Of a DNA stretch of 64,000 nt, positions 31,919-44,755 are shown one piece after another. The stretch is from Margaritispora aquatica. Its lineage: Eukaryota; Ascomycota; Leotiomycetes; Helotiales; Discinellaceae. A program made the position numbers and the translations under genes. Each line of letters opens with the position of its first letter. Position 1 is the stretch's first letter. The stretch lies in the NCBI GenBank assembly GCA_007644065.1, contig VJWN01000018.1, forward strand, positions 744,001-808,000, given 5' to 3'. The notes beneath the pieces were generated by a model. It worked only from the letters and a program-made list of their open reading frames with translations, did no database searches and was not told where the DNA came from.

Positions 31919-34900
31919 TTAATTTGCTCGTGTTGCAATTGCCATGAAGCGCTCGCCGATCTATAGGTTATATTAGCATTTGCTCGTACTGTTTGTGCAG
32001 AATGGGAAGGAATATTTACATCTGGATTGCTTTTGATAAATGGCAATTCGAAGAAGAAGTACTTCTCATTTTTGACGAGCTCCATGATTGTGACAATAAG
32101 ACCCCAAGGTTGTGGCCATTGCGCAACAATACGCTCAAGAAGGATACGAGTCACTTGTTGACGAATGTCTGTCTCCTCAGGGTCACTCAAATCGCTACCG
32201 AACATCTCCAACAAAGCCTGACTAAAGTAATGAGTGTAGGAGTTAGGCGAACGAAGATGGTCAACCATTGTAGTAAGAAAGTAGTACCGAGGCTCTGGGC
32301 GAAGTTCATGAACAAGCATCGAAAGCAAAGCTACATCGGGTGAAGCTGCTACAAATATTGGAGCACTCTTGAGTTCCGCTTTCGCGATCGAGGTTTTGCC
32401 AATATAGGTGACCAGCGAACGAATCAGCTGGATATCTGCATTGACGGGTACGAAACCAGGACCAGATTGCCGTCCCATTCTTTGTTGAATCGCATGTGCA
32501 ATGTGAGCAACGGCGTCCTCTGATGGTCCGCTAGCCAGAGCCTGATCAATAACGTCTAGCAATCCACTTTGATGCAATACGGTATCGATAGTAATAGACC
32601 CATCTGCAGATTGCCGCATCTCTTCCTTTCGGTCAACCTTCAAGCCATCTTGAAGTGGATCAGGTGCCTTGCCAAATTGACTTGGTGTCGTATTTAACAA
32701 CAAATTGAGAAGTTGGGAGCAATGGCTAGGAATGTTCGCAGAGAATTTCAGGTGATTTGCCGACATAAAGTTTGGGAAGTCATTTTGAAGAATCAAGACA
32801 AGCTTGACGACTCCATGGTAAATCATCTTCGTGACACCTGGGGTTTGTAATGGCTTGAGGAGTTCGCCGGTGTAAGACATCAGCCCTTCAACAATGTCAG
32901 ATAGTGGTGCCCAGCCAGCTGCCTCTGGGAGCTCCATTAAAGGGGGTAGGAAGTTTCGGTGCGAAATCAACCCAAGCCAGCCAAACAAGAATCCTGGGAA
33001 ATAGGAAGGACGTAGATCCAGAAGTTTAGCGGCAAACACTAAGAGAATCTCTTGGTATTCCTCTCCAGAAAATTCTGCGGCATATGCAGAGAATTCGCAT
33101 AACATAACCGAGAATAATCTGAAGAAGACCTTTTGGTTGAAATGTTCTCCACGCATGACGTGGTGGTGATTTAAAACAAGAACAATCATAGAGAGAGTCA
33201 GTTTCAAATACGCTGCTCTATCATTCTTAACCTCTCCTTCTTGCCCATGACCAACCACAAGAGTAGTGATAAGCTTAGCGAGAGCATCGATAGGAATGTA
33301 GGCATCGATATTGCTACCTTCGTTGGTCATGTGAAGTTCGTATCGATCTACGGCCATGTCGATGGCAAGTCGTAAGAAGAGGCATAAATCGTCCCGGCTA
33401 TTGATTATCTGCCTGTTGTATAATTGAGAGATGAAATGAATAGCCGCCTTATCAGATGCATTTGTGTTCATGCTCAGGTGAATCCACTCCATAAACACGT
33501 ACTGCATCTGATCTTGACGAGCCTGCAGACGTGAATCAGCGCTTCGGCTAAGCATTGGTGGTGCCCCAGAGCTGGTTAGTTTTCGCTTGAGTTCCTGGCC
33601 TGCTTCAAGCTCGGGTTGTTCACCAATCCATTGCCATGCAACTTCCAAGCTGCGGGCGAAATCTCCATGTAGTGCAATTGGATGGTCGTTCAATAGTACT
33701 GCATCGATGAGCGATGACAAGAATTCCAATGACCCTTCTTTATGCTCTAAGAGTGCGCGAGAAGTCTCCATATCGATTCGCTGCCATTCAATCATTTCAG
33801 CTTTCACAAGGGAAACAGCCAGCGGAACATGCAAAAGAGATTCGCCTGCCTGCATAGCAATCACAATGCTAATACGGCTTGCTGTTCGGCCACCAATTCG
33901 GCAGCTATTTTGCAGCAGTTGTACGAGACATTCCACCACGAGCTCTTGATCAATACCACTGAATAAAGCTGCACAGACTTGATCGATTATGACGACATCA
34001 TATGCTTCAGGCCCTTGAGATAGCTTGATTATCATACTGTAGAGACTATCCATGCAGTCGAGCACATCCGATGGTCGAGGTAAATCGTCAACGTGCTTTT
34101 CTGTCGCTGAGAGTGCCGCTTGCTGGAGTTCGTTCAACTTGCTTGTGACTCTTTCCATCATTAATCTAGCTTCCGCAGGCGCAATTCCTGAGATCCTTCC
34201 ATTTGTAGCAATATTATGTGGTTGAACGTAGCCTAGCTGCTGAGAGTTGACATACGGCCTTGTTGCAGGCTGCTCGGCTGGGGTGGGTAGATTTGGAACC
34301 CCTTGGTAAGGATCCTGAAGGATTTCGTTGGCCATGGTTCTAGTTGCGTCTGAAGATGATGGAACGTGTGTGGTACCGGATAGAGAAGGTGCGGGGTTAC
34401 GGGGTTGTCTTGCAAATTCTTCGTAGATTGACATCTGCTCTGCATTCAAGCCTCCAGGAGTTGGTTGCAATTTGTATGGGGTTGGAATTGTCCAAGACCA
34501 GCGACTCAAGTGTGGATCCATGTAATTCTCGTCCGGTCGGTTCATCCTGTGGAGGCGGCGAGCCTCTAGCTCTCCAGCAATCATTTCCTCAATTTCGGGC
34601 ACAGCATGCTCTTCGGCCTTCTTCTCCACCTGTGAGCATGCAATATCTAGGTTTGAGTTCACACACATGATGATGGTACCTTCGGGAAGTCCTTGAGGCA
34701 GTCTCGCTGACATGGCGCGTATGTAATTCGTCATACTTGCCCTCAAAGGTTCCTTAGATGTTACAAGTGCAAGGCTACCTGCTGTCTTCTTTACCATGTT
34801 GATCGCCGCGGCACGTACTCGATGCTCGTCAGGTTCAGTGGCAAAATCCTTATGAATCATTTGTGCTGTTGATATTGCGGCAATAGTAACAGACCGTTCT

Positions 34901-37900
34901 ACCACAGGAGATATAATTTCATGCACCGCTCGAGTGATTGCATCCTTCACAATTGCCATTAGATGACTTTGGTCGACCAGGTCATTGCCGGGTGGATATG
35001 TCAAAAGCGGTCCAAGGTCCGGAATCGTCGAAGTAATTGCAAGTGAAGAAAATCTTCCGTTACCAACTTCACCATTGAGTCCATTCATCGAGATGTTTTC
35101 ATATCTCTCGAGGCCATCAGGAGCCATAACTTCCGTTGGCTCTTCGATTGGAGCAGGACGATTGATTATTTCATCGGCAGGTTCAATACTTTTATGGTCC
35201 ACTTTCAACTCTGTACAAAGCACTTCAATCTCAAATCTCAAGTTGAGCTTGAGATCGGCCCTCTCGTAAAGTTCTTTCAGCCCTGCGAGAATATCCATGA
35301 GCCACGGATTCGGAGGTTTGAATATCAATGAGCGATTGCCTTGAGAAAGGACTTTGCAGACAAATGGTATTACCACAGTAAGGCGTTGGCTTTGATATCC
35401 TTCGCTTAATAGTTGTTTGAATGAAATGTTCTTCTGCAAAATAGGCTGATTTCGAGCCAAAGTGAGAGAGCCCAGCCAAATAGCAAGATTCTTCAAGTTG
35501 TTTCTCTCAATTGTGGACGTCATGGTGAGCTCGGAATTCAGCGCCCGGAAGGCACTTGCGTAAGTCTCCCGCAGAACTTGTTTCCACAGTTGTTTACTGT
35601 CAAACAGATCCACAAGTGTCATGTACAATGGCTGATAATTTGGCTGAGTTCTCGCACGCTCGTGAACGAGATGTTCTGCAAACCAGACCTGATTTTCCTC
35701 ATTGACAACATCCTTAAGCATTTGGAACTTCGATTCAAGGTTTTCAGCCGTGATGTTGTTTAGCGCGAAGAAAATCTTGTCACGCGTTGCTTCGTCAGGG
35801 TCTCCGAGATCCTGTGGTTGAGGGTCCACGTAAATTGCATTGAATTGAGGTAGTCCTGGCTCGGCAACCATCTCTTCAACACTACCGTTAGTGAGAGATC
35901 TTCCGCCGTTGGTTTGGAGAAGCATGTCATCTTGTTGGTCCTGCTCTGCTTGAATGCGCAATACTTCTTCGGCCTCAGTCCACGCCTCAGTGCCACGTAG
36001 GCCTGGGACCTGCAATAGCTGTGCACAAAACCCTGGCCATTCCATTAGGCGATGAAAGAGCTGCATAAGAGCCTGCAGACCGAATTTGTACATTTTGTTG
36101 TCTGGCGGGAAATCTCGGACAGCTTCTAGAATCATTCCCAAGCCAATTTCTAGCGGCAGTTCGGCTATCAAATTGCGAGAGATGATGCCCCCGAACAAAA
36201 CAGCTGTAGTTGCTAGAGCCTCCAGAGGATATGTATTATAAAGAGCGTACTCATCGAAAAGACCATGGATCATGCAGGCGAATATATCCTGCTCCAGTGG
36301 ATCATGAGAGTGTTTATAGCTAGCAAGAGCATCTACAACGTCTCGAACCTCTAGTTCTTGGCTGTACATGCGTTTATAATGCTCTTCCATCTTCTGATTT
36401 GCTATCGTTGGAAGAGAATTTTGGGAGGCGCCATTAGCATCGATGATTTTATCAAATTCATCGTTGTAATTGTAATTGATGAGACGCGGGTACGCTGTTA
36501 TGCATGCTCGCTGCACGACAATAAGGTCATGCGTCGGACCTTGAGGAAGCCAACCTTCTAATATACGTTCCAGGTGAAGCACAGTTTTCACTGGTAGCAT
36601 GAGACTGCGAAGATTCCCTTCCCTTTGATGCTCAAGTTCATGTTGAGCCTTGATGTTGAGGAACGTCAATAAGGGACCAACCACATCATGTTTTCGAAGA
36701 GCATTGTTTTCCTCCCATTTGGTCAGATCAAGCGATCCTCGTGCGTGGGCAATTGCAGTCAAATCCAGACCGAATCCATTTGGGATTGAGACTAAATCAT
36801 CCAGCCAGCCATGTCGAACAGCATGGTCTAAGATAATGCAAAGTTCAAGCGGTGCTTTTGCATGCGCATCAACCAAGCGTTGAGCAACCCATCCTTTGTC
36901 CTTGATCCATAGGCTTTCCAAGACGAAATCATAATTGGGATCACACTTGTATAAAAACCGGTCAAACAGATTGTGTATGGTATCAGTAGCTAAATCTGGC
37001 CAAGGTCGAGGAACTCCAGCACCAGAAACCACAAAGATGTCTAAATTAGGTACGACTACCTCTTGAAACAATCTCTTAGCCTCATCGGTGTCGGATGCTG
37101 TTGATGTGTGGAGAGCAACATCAAACATTGCAGACATGGCTTCTAAGGATGAAAGAGGATGGCGGATTGCTTCAGAGGCACGATCTTGAGGATCGAATTC
37201 TCGAGGAGCCAAATCGTTAACCGTGAAGGAGGGTCGAAAGCCAGGGATTGTTGTAGCGTCCAGTTGATCCGGAGACAAAGACGCAAATGAGCTCAAGAAG
37301 GATAACTGGGCTTCGGAATTCTCCCATCTGCCACCCCACATACACTGTATGTCTAGTAACTGAGCGGATGCCAGGGGTTTCAAAGCTTCGTAAATCGCCA
37401 GGAATTGCAACTTGGAAACGCGTAATTTATCCTGATCGAATTGGCCCACTACTGCCAACCAATTGAAGTTCGATGATACTTCATTTCTAACAGCGTTGAT
37501 GAATATCGATGACGAACATGATGGATTCCTGCTGATTGCCGTGTATAACAGAGCTAAGCCAACCTGGACTTCGTCTAGTTTTATGCCCGATTGTTGCAGA
37601 TGTGCTCTGCATGAGTCTTCATCTGATGTGAATGCGGTGCCGACTTTTTGGATGTATAATACAAGTTGATTCGAAGGCTTTAGGAGTTCTGATAGAAACA
37701 GGGAAGAAAGCACGATCGCTGGAGCCATGTTGTCTGGGTCACTGCTATTTTCGTATCGGTATTTGACCGAGAGAGCGAGGTCTGCTCTTGCTGATAGATC
37801 GAAACTTGGAGGCGGTGATTGCATGAGTCGATCTATTATAGTCGCCAGGAAATCGGAAGAAAGATCTTGATGCTCAGGAGTTGGTTGATAGATCGATTGC

Positions 37901-38622
37901 AGAAATGCCTTGTAATTTGCGGCAATAATTGCATCAGCTTCAAAAATTAGTGAGATACAACAGAGATTCTCCAATTTGGTTAGCACATACCCTTGGCTTT
38001 CAAATCTAGCCTTGTTCCCGTCTTGAATGCTAAAGCTAGTATTGTCTTCTCGAGTGCGTCTAGCTTGAAATGGTCCATGAAGGTGGAGAGGTCGAAGTCG
38101 CGAAATATATCTTCATTAGCTGTCTCTATTGAGTAGGCAATTTTGCCCGCTTGTTCAAGATCATGCGAGATTTTGGCGACTTCACCTACGAGGATTGCAT
38201 AATTGCCAGGGCTGGCTACAGGTCGATTGAAGCCCGGGAAAATCTGGCCTGCACTGCTCACCACAAGGCGAGTGAAGTATTTTTGAAACACCTCCATACC
38301 GTGTTCATCTATGAGCTATACCAGTATCAGCCTTTGACCATAACTGCGCGTGCTGTCCTAGTCCTACCTTTCTAAGTTGCTCAGCTTGCTGTTCCCACTT
38401 TGTGCGATCTTTATCCTCTTTAATGGTACTGAGCAGAAGGTAGACTTGGGCGACAACGATCTTGGTAAGGGGGTTCGCTCCTGTTGTCGGACTGTTGGTG
38501 CTTGAAGTTGCGCCTGCACTGAATGTGCTGTGATGTGAGCCGTGAGGTGAATGACTGATGCCAGTCACAATGGTCTGGTGTTGCGCTGACGGTGTGAAAG
38601 TTCCCCCTCTTGAGTTGACCAT
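31919..38622 (-). CDS. NOT1: CCR4-NOT complex scaffold subunit Not1
   Basis: Four exons (38622-38368, 38315-37991, 37937-32020, 31960-31919) give 2179 aa, normal for Not1. Landmarks: N-terminal HEAT region (EQLRKLIDEHGMEVFQKYFTRL), a MIF4G-like CAF1-binding domain near residues 890-1100 (FALNNITAENLESKFQML..V), the DUF3819/CAF40-binding region near 1190 (ITRAVHEIISPVVERSVTIA), and the large C-terminal Not1 domain from about 1720 (SYFPGFLFGWLGLISHRNFLP). Not1 organises the Ccr4/Caf1 deadenylases and the Not2-Not5 module in mRNA decay and translational repression. The final exon is only 14 codons (IGERFMAIATRAN); reading through the preceding intron gives an unrelated tail ending at 31819. Confidence 0.93.
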
Positions 38623-38824
38623 CGAAGATGCAGGTGTCCTTGCGCAAACCCACTGCAGCAGAGCCGTCTCTCGATCTCTGAAAGACGAAAGAAAGATCTA
38701 CCGAGAAGGTATGGGCATTGGCGTAAATTTGGTGGATTGAAAGCAGTTGAAGGGTCCGGTGTTGAAGAAGAGAGAAAGTCGCGACTGTTTTTGGAGCAGA
38801 GGCAGGTAGCAGTTGATGTCAGGC

Positions 38825-38856
38825 TTGCCGTGGCCGTGGCCGTGGTCGTGGTCGTC
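38825..38856. repeat. (GTGGCC/GTGGTC)n hexamer repeat
   Basis: About five copies of CGTGGC/CGTGGT upstream of NOT1. Confidence 0.8.
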
Positions 38857-38918
38857 GCGATGGTTAGCGCCTTGAGCCTCAGGCATTCACATAAGATGGT
38901 CCCAGGTCACGATGGTTT

Positions 38919-38969
38919 GACAGGATCCGACAGGATCGGATCAGGTCCAGCTCCAGCTCTAGCTCCAGT
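38919..38969. repeat. GACAGGATC and CCAGCT short repeats
   Basis: Two copies of GACAGGATC followed by about four copies of a CCAGCT/CTAGCT hexamer. Confidence 0.7.
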
Positions 38970-40406
38970 GGCATCCATTTCACACACTTCAGCACCTTAA
39001 GTCCTCCAGTGACCTTTCTGAATGCCAAGCAAAATACTTTTTTTTTATCAGGATAATGACGGTAATTAAAGATTCATTGTGTGAAGTTAGCCTGTTACTA
39101 TAATTCTTATAATTTGACGAATTTGTTCAGCTTCAGCAAGGTGGTGGGACAAAGACCACGAACGAAGACGTTTCCACCATAGCTTCCTCAGGTACCTATG
39201 TATTTGTCCAACATTAGATCAAGATTGCGGGTAAAGCTGCAGGTACGACGTCTGATCACTTTTCAGGGGGTTATTGCACAAAGGTAATCAATCTTACCTT
39301 TACCTACGAGCAACAGATATGCATACATTGGCAAAAGCTACCAAGGACATCCTCTCTAAGAGTACTTACTCTCGCATTGGACATTACAGAGTTCGTTGTC
39401 TGATATCCTAATCTCATAGCCTGGATAGAGGAAACATCTGCTATGTGCCCAACTCAAGTACTAAGCAGCCCATCAGGTAGAGCCTAAGGTGATCATGAGG
39501 CTTTTTGGGTAAAGATCAACTGAATCCTACCAAATTGTTTCAAGTTCATCATGGCTGCAGGTCATAATCGATGGGGTTGTCAAAATCTGACTGAAGCCAT
39601 TTTGAATCGTAAGCAGCCAGTGTACGTACAAGAAAGTGAATAGATGCACCATCAATATCCCAAAGCAGCTGAAAGATTGTCGAAAGTATGGCTCAAGAGA
39701 TGCAAGTAAAGATAAGGTATAATAGTAGAGACAAGAAAGCCACATTACAAAAAGGGAAATGCGTATTTTTAATTTCCCGGTTCTTCATAATCACGGAGGA
39801 AAACATAAGATAGAATAAATTCAAAAACTAGAGGATAGGTAAAGATCAAAGAACTTAATTCAAGCAACCTGTTAATGTATGAAGACTGTTCTGGCGACAG
39901 AGATCAAGAATCACAATATTAAGGATCTACCTTACCTATAAGCAGCAACACAGCATCATTTCAGGTAAGCAATGTCTACCCTGCGACCAGCCAACACAAT
40001 CCATCGTATTCTCAGCCCAATGTCTACGGAAATTATTTCGAATTAGTTAAATTCTCATGATTGACAATGCAAATACCATAAAGCACAGTCCCGTCCTTTG
40101 TAATTCTGATCAATTTCGGCAGCGCCATGAAACTTTCTTGACGATGAGATTGTCTGGCGTTGCCTGGCCAACAAAATACAGCTCCACATGTGTTTTCATT
40201 GAGCTTCCAACACCACATCCTCGTCCACAACTCCTGCTGTTAGCTATCCTTGCGAAGCAATTCAACCCAAGGAAATCGTTCATATTTCTTTAATTTTGCA
40301 GCAGGATTGAAGGGCTCTACTACGACTTGCACGGTACTGCAACTAATGAAAATCCACTTGTCGCTGAGCACACATCAAACGAAATCAACACGATCCAGGC
40401 TTCAAG

Positions 40407-43400
40407 ATGCCTAGTGCGGTATCTGATGTACCATCAGTATCATTGAGTTTTGCGAACAACTTCTGGGGCAAAGATGATGCTGGAGTGGAGCCATTGTTGC
40501 AGCGCATGCACAATGCAAAGCAGACTTGTGACGAGCTGAAGTCATTCTATACAGGTACAATGACTGGTTGTTATACAAGGTTCAATATTTAACATACTGT
40601 ATAGCTCGTGCCTCTCTCGAAGATGATTATGCCCGGAAACTCATGTCTCTCGCCAGAAAACCGTTGGGATCTCAGGAATCAGGCACTCTGCGAGCTGCCC
40701 TGGATGTGCTGCGAGGGGAGGTGGAGCAGATGGGAAAGTCGCACCAGAATAATGCGGCCCAGATGAAAACAGAACTCGAGGAACCGCTGGCGGCCTTTGC
40801 AGGAGCAATGAAGGAACGTCGAAAGATTGTGCAAGGGGGGATTGAGAAATTGTTGAAAATCAAGACGCAGCAGACACAGCACGTAAATAAGGTGAGCATG
40901 TCTGAGATTAATTCATTGGCATATTTCTAATCACAACTTACTATTAGACGCGGGATAAGTATGAGCAAGAATGTTTGAAGATCAAAGGCTACCTTGCTCA
41001 AGGTCATATGGTTATGGGACAGGAAGAGAGAAAAAACAAGGCTAAGTTGGAAAAGACTCAAATCAACCTTGCAACATCTAACACCGAATATGAGAATGCT
41101 GTGAAAGCACTCGAAGAAACGACTGGGCGTTGGAATCGTGATTGGAAGGCTGCCGCGGATAAATTTCAAGATTTGGAAGAAGAGAGGTTGGACTTCATGA
41201 AGGCCAGTTTGTGGAGTTTCGCCAACATTGCATCAACAGTCTGCGTCAGTGATGATGCCTCATGTGAGAAGGTTCGCTTATCGCTCGAGAATTGCGAAGT
41301 TGAGAAAGACATTGTATCGTTCATCAAAGATCGTGGGACTGGGCAAGAGATTCCAGACCCACCAAAGTATATCAATTTCTGTCGCGGCGATGTTGATACG
41401 CAATCGGAAGCCTCTGAGGACGACAACTACTCGGTTGCACAATTCCAGCGAACCATTAATCCGGCATACAGAAGTTCCTCGCCACAGCCATCAACTTACG
41501 AATCTCACCATGATCCTCAATCTGCGCTAGTGAGAGATCTTGGTCATGAGCCAGCCATGCCTCAAAGTCGGGAGACAACTGTGACTCCACAAAAGTCACA
41601 GGTGAACAAGTCGAGGCAAGCACAAGTTGAGGACTATGAGCCTCCTCAGCCATCTAGACAGCCGCGAGTAGAAGACTATGAGCCACCTACTCCAAAACAG
41701 GCCCGAGTTGAGCCGCGAGCTGATGAATACAAGCCTTCGCCGCAAAGACAGCAGCCACAACTAGATTACTATGCTCAACCTTCTAGAAAACAGCTCGAAT
41801 ATCAACCCCCAGCTTCGCGACGCTCTTCTCAACCACCTCAGCTGCAACCGCACCCACAATTGCAACTACAACCTCAGCCTCAACGTGAACGTGAACACCA
41901 GAGCATCTCTCACTCCCAGCAACATGAACACCAGGCTATCTCTCAAACGCCCCAACGAGATTACAAAACACAATCGCAGCAACGCGAACACCAAAATATT
42001 TCTCAGCCAGCACCACGAGAATACCAATCAGTCTCTCAAATAGAGCAGCGTGAACTTCAAACTGTCTCCGAGCCACCGAAACGTGAATACCAAACAGCCT
42101 CTCAGCCGCCGCAACGAGAATATCAACCAAATCCTCAACTAGAACAGCGTCAACAACAAGCAATCTCTCAGCCACCGAAACGTGAATATCAAACAGCCTC
42201 TCAGCCACCACAACGAGAATATCAACCGGCTTCTCAGCTAGAACAGCGTCAACAACAAGCAATCTCTCAGCCACCGCAACGAGAATATCAACCAGTTTCT
42301 CAACTGGAACAACGTCAACAACAAGCAATCTCTCAACCACCGAAACGCGAATATCAAGCACCTTCCCAGCCGCCGCAACGCGATCATCAAACTATCTCTA
42401 AGCCACAGCAACGTGAAAATCAAACTGTCTCTAAACCGCAGCCACTCCGAAAGCAACTTGACTATCAATCACAACCGCCAAAACAGCCTCAGATTGACTT
42501 CAAACCCCAGTCATCGAGACCACAGGTTGAGCATAAATCACTATCGCTTAGGCAACCCAACGCTGGAAGACAACCACAACAAGATCCACCAAGCAGGCTG
42601 TCTTATGAACAATCTGAACATGGACCACTTGCAGCAGTTCCTCACGATCCTCATCCTCTCGAGGGTATGACAATGTTCTGTAGAACAGGTCCTCCATCAG
42701 AGAGAAGCTCTGCTCATAGTCCGGTGCGCCCTACCAGTCGCGATTCACAAAGTGAATACTCGAATCCAACCTCGTTCTCAAGCCAAGAACCCCCAAGCGG
42801 CAAGACATCTCCGGTGAAGGAAGTCGCACCTCCACCTGAGAAACAGGTTACGAAAAAGAAAAGCGCCTTCTTCAATAGTCCATTTAGACGCAAAAGTAAC
42901 AAGGAGAAAGAACATCCGGCTATTGTTACTCCAGCCAGCAGAAATACTTGGTCAGCTCGAAGTACTACGCATAGTCAACAGGCTTCACCAACAAAGAAAC
43001 CTCAAACATATTCTCAACCTTCACAAAATATGATCACCGACAGACCAAGTGGAAGTCCTGAGCCAGTTGATCCACGCGCAAGTTTCCAACTCAACATAGG
43101 TAACAACGTTTTCGATGTGGCTGCTCCAGAACCGGCAAAGAAGCTGGGACAGAAGGCAGCAGTTCCAGAAGAGGAGGATTTAGATCCAATTGCTCAAGCT
43201 TTGGCTGAACTGAAGGGGGCTACCAAGGCTTCTGCAAGCCGAGTGTCTGCTGACAAGTATCACGGAGTATCCACACCGGCTCCTGGCTCAACTCCCAGCT
43301 CACGACCAGTGGGTAGTCAAATGACAAATGGAGCTCTCATTGCAGGCACGAGAGGAACCCCACCTCCATCTTATGATCAACCAATACAACGTCTTGGTCT

Positions 43401-44265
43401 TCCACAACCAGCATTCACTTCCAAGGCCATGCAGCAAACTCGGCAAAAGTATGTTGATCAGACACAAAACATGTTCAGCCCACCAGCTGCCAGGCCTGAT
43501 TCCTCCAGTTATACTTCTGGCTCTGCTTCTCGCCCAGGTACTCGTGGTAGTGATATGCCACGAGCTGCCTCTCCCGCTCCTCCGCGTAGTGTGTCACCAC
43601 GCCCTGATATGCAAGTTGAATCTCGCCAAAGCTATCGTGCACCATCACCTAACCCAATACCCTATAGTGGCAGTCAACGTTCACGAGCACCTTCAATTGC
43701 TCCTCAAAAACGCACCCCCACCCAAAGCTACAATCATCGAAACTCTCCTAGTGACTTCCATCGTGCTGTATCTCCAGCACCCTTCCGTGACCAAGAGAGG
43801 CCCAGTAGTAGCCATGTGGAAAGCGATATGTCTATGCAAATGCAGCTGGCTCCAGCTCCTGATGAGTGGAGTGGCTCTCAAAGTGGACGGGGCAGTAGGG
43901 CTGGTGGTTCTGCGAATTCGAGGGCTATGAGTTATTATGGGGGTTATGAAGAACAGCAAATCACTGCTGGTTCAAGAAGTAAGAGTGTGGCAGATATCAG
44001 GCAGTACAACAGAGAAGGTCGTCCCATTCTCCACTTTGGTAAGTTTGTTCCCTCAAAACAATCCCTCCCCGATGCCATTCATTAACTTTTTACAGCTCGT
44101 GCTCTTTATATGTATCAAGCAGCTATCCCAGAAGAGCTGAGTTTTGCCAAGGGAGACGTCTTAGCTGTCTTGAGGCTTCAAGATGACGGATGGTGGGAGG
44201 CAGAAGTAGCTGGGAAGAATGGTCGTCCTGGCTTGGTGCCGAGTAATTATCTTCAGAATTGTTAG
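40407..44265 (+). CDS. CDC15: F-BAR and SH3 cytokinesis protein (Cdc15/Imp2/Hof1 family)
   Basis: Four exons (40407-40554, 40605-40891, 40948-44038, 44096-44265) give 1231 aa. Residues about 12-290 form the F-BAR domain (SFANNFWGKDDAGVEPLL, ARASLEDDYARKLMSLA, WSFANIASTVCV). The long middle is disordered, Pro/Ser/Gln-rich, with an 11-residue repeat array at about 457-645. Residues about 1175-1231 are an SH3 domain (ARALYMYQAAIPEELSFAKGD, DDGWWEAE, GLVPSNYLQN). This family bends and binds plasma membrane at the division site and links it to the contractile ring and septum synthesis. It has one F-BAR-SH3 gene in this window, so the split between Cdc15 and Imp2 cannot be decided. The intron before the SH3 exon has an in-frame stop. 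Confidence 0.88.
41881..42441 (+). repeat. 33-nt in-frame minisatellite with 99-nt higher-order period in CDC15
   Basis: About 17 copies of an 11-residue unit of the form (Q/K)REYQxxSQPP. Three sub-types, KREYQTASQPP, QREYQPxxQLE and QRQQQAISQPP, recur in that order to form a 33-residue (99-nt) higher unit over about 42070-42350. Confidence 0.9.
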
Positions 44266-44755
44266 AGATAGGTTGACGGGTGGGGTTCTGGTTCGCTTCT
44301 GGAGATTGTAGCTAGCAGCTTTACAAGTACTTATTTTGTGAATACGCGTTTGTTATATTGGGAGGCTTGGGAGGCTTGGGAGGCAATTTGTTGGACTATG
44401 GACGAGAATACGCAGGATTGTATAGGATATGAATTAAGATTGAATGAACGATTATAGCTATCTAAGGATGAGGACTTTGTTTAATTTTGACCGGGTCTAT
44501 ATAATCTAGGCGATATTTCTATGCCTCCTTCCGCTCCGTTCCGCTGCTTCCATTTGCTTGGCATTTGGCCCACAAACATGTGAACCGTGCGAACCGACGT
44601 CATGGCACTCCCTTGAAAATGAACATTTTCGCAACATCAGATAGTTCAACTTCGCAAGAAGCATTGCTGGTTTGCCGTGCGCGGCGTCACAGCAAGCAGC
44701 AGAAATGGTAACCTCTACAATAAATATCTCACTACCCAAACGGTTCTAAATCATC
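44266..44755. other. Spacer between CDC15 and seipin
   Basis: 490 bp between two plus-strand genes. It includes a GGGAGGCTT triplicate at 44358-44384 in the CDC15 3' flank; the seipin promoter must lie in the right half. No other feature seen. Confidence 0.45.
44358..44384. repeat. Triplicated TTGGGAGGC 9-mer
   Basis: Three perfect tandem copies of TTGGGAGGC in non-coding sequence. Confidence 0.9.

Larger units (their letters stand above)
38623..40406. promoter_or_regulatory. 1.8-kb divergent spacer between NOT1 and CDC15
   Basis: Holds the promoters of both genes. Short GC-rich repeats lie at 38825-38856 and 38919-38969; the remainder is AT-rich with only short frames (39527-39745 minus, 40033-40293 both strands) that show no family features. 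Confidence 0.45.

Noticed and set aside
31819..32019. C-terminal extension of NOT1 as read in the continuous frame
   Set aside because: It reads through a GTAAAT...TATAG intron; splicing to 31960 gives the expected Not1-like ending IGERFMAIATRAN.
41936..42468. Minus-strand frames opposite the CDC15 repeat
   Set aside because: Shadow frames created by the in-frame minisatellite of the real plus-strand gene.
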